Source: Bigelowiella natans CCMP2755
Lineage: Eukaryota; Cercozoa; Chlorarachniophyceae
DNA length: 27,081 nt
Direction: 5' to 3'
Assembly: GCA_000320545.1 (NCBI GenBank)
Contig: ADNK01002350.1
Span: 20,001-47,081 of the forward strand
In this document: positions 20,658-27,081 of the stretch, in pieces
Layout of the letters: every line of letters starts with the position of its first letter
Numbering within the stretch: the stretch's first letter is position 1
Position numbers and translations under genes: made by a program
The notes under the pieces: model-generated
What the model was told of the DNA's origin: nothing
The model's database searches: none
The model's input: the letters and a program-made list of their open reading frames with translations, nothing else

Positions 20658-22674
20658 TCTCTGATATCAGTTGAAAAGCATCGAGAATGCGTTGAAAAGA
20701 GAAGGGGGGAAATCCCTGCTGAACGCACGCGGTAGCAGCGGTCAGACACTGCTGACGCAAGCGGTTCTCTCCAGCCGCCATGATGTCGTTCGGCACCTGC
20801 TCCATGCTAAAGTGGACCTTGAAATCGGCTCAGACGAGGGGTCGCTGCCGGTCATGCTCGCTGCAAGAGTGGGGCGGATGGACGTCCTTGAGTTACTAAT
20901 CAAGGGGAATGCAGACCTGTGCGTAAGCGGATAAAGGAAAGGGCTTTGGGTTACAGGGAGTAGGAGAGGGAAGTGTTTTTTTAAGGGGGGGGGGGGAGGG
21001 GGAAGGGGGAAGTGGGAAGTTTTCAATTTGTTATTTGATATTCTCTTCCTCAATTTACCTACTCCTCAAATCCCCCCCCCCCCCCTTCCTCTGTCTTTGA
21101 TAAGCTATCACTCAAGGGGCGGTGCAGGATGCCTCATAGCGGCAGCTGCTGCTGGTCGATCTGAAGTCATACGTTACTTGATCCAGGACGCCGAGATGTC
21201 GGTGAATCTTCCGCATGGTCTAAACAGGTTCACTCCTCTTCACGTCGCAGCGTATCGCGAGCAAGTGGGAGCCGTACAGTGCCTTATCGACTTGGGCGCT
21301 GATCTGGCAATTGAGGATAAAAGTGGGCGGTGCGCTGTAGATATGGCCATGAGGGGGTACTCAACCCACCGGCTGCTTGCAAAGGAAACTCAGAAGATGG
21401 AGGACGCGAAGGTAGATTGGAAGGGCCGGCATGACACGGTCATCGAGATGCTCTCCGACAAGACAAAAGAACTCAAGAGTGAGGTGATAGATTATATTCG
21501 TGGTTTACTGTGCTGGTCAGTGAAAGAAAAATGGAGGATCGGTTGGCTATAATATGCCATGCTTTTTACTTTCCGAATTGCCCGTCTTACCAAAACACCA
21601 TTCTTCTGTGAGCTTCACACTTCCTAGACCCTGTAGGCTTAGAGCTAAGTTTTTGTCGCGTCATTCACCCTTCCCCATAAATCAGAAAAAACGCTACGAG
21701 GTATTAGAGGAGAACCTATCACAGACGGAAGTATATCTGAAGAAGACGACTTCGGAGCGCAACAAGTTTGAAGACGCTCTGGTGATGAGCTCCCCGTGAA
21801 ACATATATACTTTGAGATGTGTGCGTGTGTGTGCGCGTGTGTGTGCAATCGGAATGATGATTCGAGTCCTCGTAGGAGATGGAGATCCGCATAAACGAAG
21901 AGCTGAAGCTGCGGTTGGATCAAGAGAGAAAGGACAGAGTACAGGGGGAGGCTGAGATGGTAATAAGCAAGATATTATAACCCCAAAATTCACCGATGAT
22001 GTTGTTTCAAGGGAGTCTTTGCTCCAATCGTGCGCAAAACCCAGAAGGGAGCGTTGCTGGCGCATTCTTTGTCTAAGAAGAAGAAGGAGAAGAAAGAAAA
22101 AAAAATCACTCCTTCTTTGGCAATATGAATGTGGTCTATTCGCAGAAAAAAGCTCGGGCTTTAATCGAAAAGCAGCGACGCAAGCTGCTGGCGTACAAGG
22201 ACGAGGCGTTGAAGCTACGTGCGCTTGGCCAGTACTTGAAAAGTAGCGCCGACGAGACCAAGAATTTAATCGCGAAGGCTGAAGAGATGAAGGGAGTTCT
22301 GACGCTAGAGGCCGAGTCGCTCCGTCGTTCAAACGCAAAGCTGCGGAGTGATCTCGAGGAGAAATCCGCCCAGATATCACAGCTTCGCCTTAGCGCTCAG
22401 ACAGCCCGCAGTGAGCTGGAGCTGCAGAAGAGAAAGAACCAGAAACTTAGGAGGTATAAGAAGAAGCGTCATAAACAGAAGGAAGAAATCCAGACGTGGG
22501 CGAAAGATGTGGTGAGAAACATCAGCAAAAGACCGGCGCAAGCGGCAGTGAGAGATGGCCCAGATAGCAAGAACGGGGAGCCTACTGAAAGCAGCAAGGA
22601 CGATGCGCCTGATGTAGCTTCCGGTATGCTTGGAGATGTCGGTCATGATCCTGAAGGATTAATAAGGGGCGGGA

Positions 22675-22726
<52 letters not shown>

Positions 22727-23283
22727 GAGAGAGAGAAATAAAGATTACTACAAGAATTACTATACACGCGTTTTATGACAACCATTCCTTATGCCTCATA
22801 CCGCCATGTTTTGTGCGTGTTTTCTCTTCTCCCTTGCATTCTGGGTGGTCCAAAAATAACTTCCTCTCAGGGGGGAGGAACAGTGCATTGCTTGGAGAGG
22901 AACCGAAGGCTCCGGCGGAGGAAGATAACCTAGCAGCGGACGACGAAGACAAAGATAGCGCAAAAAACGGCGCATCAATCGAAGAGGAGCCGAAGGCTTC
23001 ATTGCAAGAAGACAAACTAGCAGCGGAGGAAGAAGATAAAGAGGAGAGGGGGGCGCGGAACGGCGCACCAATCCAAGAGGAGCCGAAGGCTTCAGTGGAG
23101 GAAGATGGACCGAGAATAACAACGCAAGATCAAGAGAATGAAGGGCAAAATGAATTAAAATCGAATCCCAGAAAAGAGCCCATCAATGACAATGGAAGAA
23201 ACTCTCTCGGTGTGAGGAGGAGGAGGAGGAGGAGGGGGAGGCGGCCTGGCGCTGTCGATAGTAAATCATCCAGGTTGATATAA
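20469..23283 (+). CDS. ankyrin-repeat, coiled-coil, acidic-repeat protein
   Basis: Protein of about 591 aa with no named homologue recognised. Exons are 20469-20558, 20671-20918, 21117-21483, 21686-21781, 21876-21959, 22146-22623 and 22871-23283; all phases match. Residues about 45-185 form four ankyrin repeats (GQTLLTQAVLSSRHDVVRHL, LPVMLAARVGRMDVLELLIK, AAAAAGRSEVIRYLIQ, FTPLHVAAYREQVGAVQCLI), usually a protein-binding surface. Residues about 195-420 are strongly coiled-coil (KKRYEVLEENLSQTEVYLKK, AESLRRSNAKLRSDLEEKSA). The last exon encodes about three acidic repeats starting EEPKA and then a run of arginines (GVRRRRRRRGRRPG). Likely a cytosolic scaffold (inference). The donor of exon 2 is chosen by phase over an overlapping one 4 nt downstream. 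A final donor at about 23264 could extend the gene instead of the stop at 23281. Confidence 0.75.
20612..20648. repeat. (CT)n microsatellite before ankyrin exon 2
   Basis: About 18 CT units lie 22 nt upstream of the acceptor at 20670, where they double as a pyrimidine tract. Confidence 0.95.
22676..22736. repeat. (GA)n microsatellite in ankyrin-gene intron
   Basis: A GA run with AAAG interruptions. It reads as a Glu-Arg repeat if translated, but phase matching from donor 22624 to acceptor 22870 places it in an intron. Confidence 0.85.
22897..23112 (+). repeat. coding acidic tandem repeats (EEPKA units)
   Basis: Three imperfect units start with GAG-GA(A/G)-CCG-AAG-GC at about 22897, 22984 and 23077, spaced about 87 and 93 bp. 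Each encodes EEPKA, then a Glu/Asp-rich stretch, then an N-G-A-(S/P)-I motif. The third unit is truncated. This is a recent coding expansion within the last exon of the ankyrin gene. Confidence 0.85.
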
Positions 23284-23595
23284 CCAAAGTCTCTTTAACT
23301 TCGCCCCCCCCCGCCCCTCCCCTAACAACAACAACAACAACAACAAATGACGCGTTGGAACAGACGCATCTTCATTGCAAAACAACAGAGAATAAGGAGC
23401 CATCATGTTCGACCTTAAGATACGTGTGTGAAAAACTAACTCTAATTTTGATTCGCATACACCTGTCACCGTCGCTCTCCCTCCATCACATCCCAATCTT
23501 CCAGCTCGAGGAGGCCTCATGCCGACGCAAAGCGTTCCCAACAGCATCGGCGGCCGCGGGGGGGGAGAATGCTATTCTCCTTTCCATCCTCAAGA
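23284..23595. other. gap between ankyrin and two-pore channel genes
   Basis: Contains a C-rich run (23304-23322), seven CAA units (23327-23347) and a good acceptor (CTTCCAG) at 23502 followed by open frame. That acceptor suggests an unassigned 5' exon of the downstream channel, or a 3' exon of the ankyrin gene, may start here. I could not decide which. Confidence 0.4.
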
Positions 23596-25373
23596 ATGGG
23601 GGAAATTAAGGAGGAGGAGGACGAGGGAGAGAGGATGGAACGATCTCCTCTTTTATCAGCTGCTGACGAGTCAACTCCGCAGGGGGAAGGGATCCCCCGC
23701 AACCAGGAAAGTGCTGGCCGCAAGGGTTCCAGCGATGATAGCGGTGACGATTCCTCTTCAGAGTCGTCCAGTGAAGGATTCGATAAGCTGAATGAAGAAT
23801 TCAAACATGCGTATATGCGAGAGCAGGAAAGGGCGCGGATAACCCTGAGCGTTGGCGGCGAGCACGTTGTCCACATCGGCCAGGAAGAGAAGCGAGAGGA
23901 GGAGACGGATGAGAAGAACTCCTTTCACATCGACTCCGACGACCCGGATCCGGAATCTTCCATCTTCGCCATATGCGGTGATACAGCAAATGCGAGGCAA
24001 TTCGAGCAGAGAATTCTTTATCGTTGTGAGCCGTGAAAACTTGGCGTTACTAGCATGCGGTAGCGTTGATAGCGAGTCGGGGGTAGAAGAGAGAATGGCC
24101 GTCGTGGTCCTTTCGGCATCGTCGCAATTGGGGCGTTGAAGTGTGAAGAGAGCAACCTGATGTCGGGGGAATCCATTATCGCAGAATTTTATAGATTATA
24201 TCCTCCTGATGGCGTTGATGGTGTTTGTGTCTCTGCGTCGTCGTCTCGTCTTTGTGTGTTGTTGTTGTTGTTGTATCTCACGACTGCGCAGTCGGAAACG
24301 ACATGCACCGTGCGCTGAAGAATGAAGAAGGCGAGGTACACATCTCTCGCAAACAGATAGCACGACTTGTGAAGAGTTGGCTCGAGCTGGAAGAGGTGCG
24401 TATGCTCCGATTTCATCCGTGAGAATATGGGCGCTTTGCACCCCCCTTCCCTCTCCCCTCTATGCAGCACATGCGACGTTGATGTGAAAAACGATAAACA
24501 GAACAGTGCCATCATCTTGTCAGTGATATAGGCGATGGTATACTACTCGCATCCTTTCGCAGGTGAAGGAAATGGTGCTGCCAAGCTTGATGTCGGCGGT
24601 GAAGGAATTGCATCCTGAGAATGAGGAGATAAAGCAGCACGTTGATAACTTCCATGCCGTGGCGGAGGACAAAAAGCCTATCGCCTCGGAGAAAACCAGA
24701 ATCGAGATTGCCATTTCCAGCCTCCTCATCCTCGCGTATGTACTCCTCGGTGGCTCGATTTTCATGTCGTTGGAGCGGCAGAATGAGATCGATGCATCTA
24801 AGGCTGATGGACAAGAGGACAGGGAGTAAGTGTATGCTATCTCCTCGCGCAGTAGTCATTTCAACTAATTATTGCTCTCGATTCTTTACTTTCTTCTTCT
24901 TCTTCTTCTTCTTCTTCTTCTTCTTCTTCTTCGCCCCCCCTCCCCCCTCCCCTCCTCCTTCTCCCCCTCCCCGTCGCCTATCAAGATTCTGGACGTATGG
25001 CTCGAGCGTGTTCTTCTCCCTCACGATATTGAGCACTATAGGCTACGGTGAAACCGCTCCGCAAACAGCAGGTGGCCGCGGTATTCTCGTCCTCTATGCG
25101 ATTATTGGGATTCCCCTCTTTAGCTACTTACTCGAGCGCATTAGCGGGGTGATAAACCGCACGATTTGCATCGTCACGGACGCTGGTTTCTCCGTGTTTA
25201 CGACGGCGCATAAGCCTTACGTGCACGGCCGCGCCGGGGAATTCAACTTCTTCAGCTCGACGGTGCTGAGTACCACGCTCATCGTGGCCTTGTTTGGAGG
25301 GGCATTCCTCTTCGTCCAGGGCGAGGGATGGACGTTTATCGAGTCTCTGTGCGTGAGTAGTAGTAGTAGTAGT

Positions 25374-25418
<45 letters not shown>

Positions 25419-25457
25419 TAGGGGTAGTAGAACGAGAAGTCTCAGCATTTCAATCCG

Positions 25458-25503
<46 letters not shown>

Positions 25504-26174
25504 CTCTCTAATTCTCTCTGTGCGAGTGCTTTTTGCTTTATTGCCTCTCACTTTCCCCACCAATCGATGCTGCTGCTGCTGCTGCTACTGCTGCGAAATG
25601 GCGTTTTATGCATGCGACATCGCCCTTCAACAACTTTCATTCCTTTCTCCTTTCTCATATCACCATTGTTTGCGATTAAAATAGGTACTTTAGCTTCGTG
25701 ACGTTATCGTCCATTGGCTTTGGTGATTTTGTCCCGACGACGGACAACACTCGAGCTCTTACTTCGTTATTTATCATCTGCTTCATGGGGTCGCTTTCAG
25801 AGATATTGACCGCCATCCAAACGGCGCTGGGTAACTTCATCAAGAGGCTCACGATTTACTTCAAGTCGCCGAAGGAGGAGAGTGATGAGACGGGGAAGCG
25901 CAACGGCAGCAGCAACAACAACAGCAAGAAGGGGCCCGCTACAGCAGAAGAGGAAGAAAAGGAGCCCGGGGGTAGTCATCGCCACGTCGTCAACGATGCG
26001 GGGTCTCGCATAGATCAGAAAGACTTCTTGCCGTCGGTGGCCATTGCCAGAGCAGACAGTGGTGATTCCAAGCATGGAATCAGCGCTCGAAAGGATGAGA
26101 CCGAGGAAAAGGAGCGGACAAGCTGCAGCACCATGTATTTTCTGCCGACGATCTTTGATCTTAGTCGTATTTGA
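23596..26174 (+). CDS. two-pore-domain potassium (K2P) channel
   Basis: Leak-type K+ channel subunit with two pore loops, so a dimer would form the pore. The secure exons are 24292-24395, 24563-24825, 24986-25348 and 25685-26174 (TGA), all in phase. M1 is AISSLLILAYVLLGGSIFMS, matching the K2P YLLLGG..F..LE signature. Pore 1 filter: SLTILSTIGYGE. M3: LSTTLIVALFGGAFLFV. Pore 2 filter: YFSFVTLSSIGFGDFVP, classical for K2P. The C-terminal tail is charged and probably cytosolic. N-terminal exons 23596-24025 and 24077-24220 are tentative. They give an acidic, Ser-rich N-terminus (MERSPLLSAADES) and a helical NEEGEVHISRKQIARLV segment vaguely like half an EF hand. The 51 bp intron at 24026 is chosen on phase alone. 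The total would be about 597 aa. The donor at 25349 is fixed by phase over an overlapping GTGAGT. Confidence 0.83.
24893..24932. repeat. (TTC)n repeat in K2P intron
   Basis: About 13 TTC units, then C-rich sequence, leading to the acceptor at 24985. The whole forms a long pyrimidine tract. Confidence 0.9.
25356..25419. repeat. (AGT)n(AGC)n repeat in K2P intron
   Basis: The repeat begins 7 nt after the donor at 25349. It reads as poly-Ser if translated. Splice phase places it in the intron 25349-25684. Confidence 0.9.
25459..25510. repeat. (CT)n microsatellite in K2P intron
   Basis: About 24 CT units with a few interruptions, in the same intron. Confidence 0.95.
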
Positions 26175-27081
26175 AGAATATGTGAGCGTAGCTGACTCGA
26201 ATGGTTGTCTTGTATCACTGATAGGAGGGGGGGGGCTGAACGAGCGGCGCCGCAAGGTAGCAGCATAGAGCTGCAAACAACCGTCGTCGCCAAAAATCCA
26301 GGAGAGGAAGAGCAAGGTAAATGAATGAGTTCCGAATCGCGATGGCCAAAAGATATAAGCTGCTGTTTATCCATCGATGAGAGCAGCCAAGAGAGCGAGC
26401 GGCGATGAAGTTTCGAATGCTTGCAGCGCAGCGTGGTTTTGTGTTCTTCTTCCATTCCCCCAGCACAGCTACTCGTGCGTCTTCTTGAGCTTTCACTTTC
26501 TTTTGGCCATTCTGCTATTTCTATTCACCTGCTGCTCTCCCCCCCCCCCCCCTCTCTCTCTCTCTCACTTTCTCCTTCTCCTTCTCCTACCCCCCCTTAC
26601 TTTGATTAAAAATCGGGCCAGTCATCCTTACTGTTACTAAAAAAAATAAAACGAAGGAACATCCTCATCTCCATGGTGACCCGAGTGATGATAATACCAC
26701 CGATAGTGATGGAAAAAAAGGAAAGGGGGGGGGGGGGGGGAGAGGGGGGGGTATAAAAATCGCTGAGTGGGGAAAAGAGGGTGAGGGCTCAAGAAGACGC
26801 TCGAGTAGCTGTGCGGGGGGAATGGAAGAAAAACACAAAACAACGCGGCGCGGGGAGCGTACGAAACTTTATCGCGGGGCGCGCTCTTGGGTGTTCTCAT
26901 GGGGTGTAGAGCGCGAATTCGCATTTATGGGCTTAGCTGTTTTCTACACCTAGCCACTTGCATTCGTCGAGAATTTTATGAAAATGAAGTGTCGCAAGTG
27001 CGACATGCTATCATGCGTACCGGCGCATCTAGCATGCGTACCACATAGACGTCAGCTGCCCATCCACGCTTGCCGGCCCCT
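26175..27081. other. intergenic region downstream of K2P gene
   Basis: No domain-bearing frame was found. The region contains a large imperfect inverted repeat (26376-26903, listed separately) and poly-C and poly-G runs. At its right end it has a perfect 6 bp hairpin (gtcgcaagtgcgac, about 26991-27004) and two copies of catgcgtacc at about 27013-27042. Confidence 0.6.
26376..26903. repeat. imperfect inverted repeat (foldback-like)
   Basis: The left arm (about 26376-26555) matches the reverse complement of about 26730-26903. Shared blocks in order are gatgagag/catgagaa, ccaagag, gcgat(g/a)aagtttcg, ttttgtgtt, cttcttccattcccc, gcacagctactcg, gcgtcttcttgagc, and then poly-C. The spacer is about 175 bp. 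Arms of roughly 175 bp look about 75-80 percent identical by eye. It resembles a foldback or MITE-like element, or an inverted local duplication. No open frame for a transposase is present. Confidence 0.8.

Noticed and set aside
22676-22780. Glu-Arg repeat tail of the coiled-coil exon
   Set aside because: Reading on through the (GA)n run gives a low-complexity tail. A donor at 22624 joins in phase to the acidic exon at 22871, which better fits the gene's style.
23519-23791. Arg-rich frame continuing the ankyrin gene via donor 23264 and acceptor 23502
   Set aside because: Phase allows it, but the sequence is a frame-shifted reading of the acidic K2P N-terminal region and looks non-native.

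Overview
This window is nuclear DNA of an intron-rich, free-living eukaryote, most likely a unicellular protist. No bacterial operon, plastid or viral gene was recognised. Every gene is split by GT-AG introns. Introns are 41-71 bp in parts of the window and several hundred bp elsewhere, and most long ones carry microsatellites ((CA)n, (TA)n, (GA)n, (TTG)n) or homopolymer C/G runs. Proline-threonine (SPT/FPT) linkers, a dynactin subunit, NHL/REJ/GPS extracellular modules and two K+ channel families suggest a motile flagellate with animal-like signalling parts. The SPT linker style is common in stramenopiles and some other algae, but the clade cannot be fixed from this window.

Layout. (1) 1-1533, minus: 5' part of a BK/Slo-like K+ channel, cut by the left window edge. 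(2) about 1995-5829, plus: dynamitin (DCTN2, dynactin p50), divergent from the channel, about 15 exons. (3) 6806-12824, minus: a receptor of about 1545 aa. It has a signal peptide, an NHL-type beta-propeller, an SPT linker, REJ/PKD-like folds, a GPS autoproteolysis site, a seven-helix membrane domain resembling THH1/TOM1/TOM3, and a Ser-rich tail. (4) 13990-20000, minus: a ZGRF1-like DNA helicase of about 1579 aa, with an N-terminal DUF2439 domain and a C-terminal SF1 helicase. (5) 20469-23283, plus: an ankyrin-repeat/coiled-coil/acidic-repeat protein, divergent from the helicase. (6) about 23596-26174, plus: a two-pore-domain K+ channel. (7) 26175-27081: noncoding, with a large imperfect inverted repeat.

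Exon models were built by requiring GT-AG boundaries and matching codon phase across every junction. Nearly all internal junctions of the six genes satisfy this. The weak points are the first exon of dynamitin, the first intron of the receptor, the N-terminal exons of the two-pore channel and the end of the ankyrin gene. No functional link between neighbours is evident beyond shared divergent 5' regions. The two K+ channels, the receptor and dynactin are all membrane or cytoskeletal genes, while the helicase is a genome-maintenance gene.
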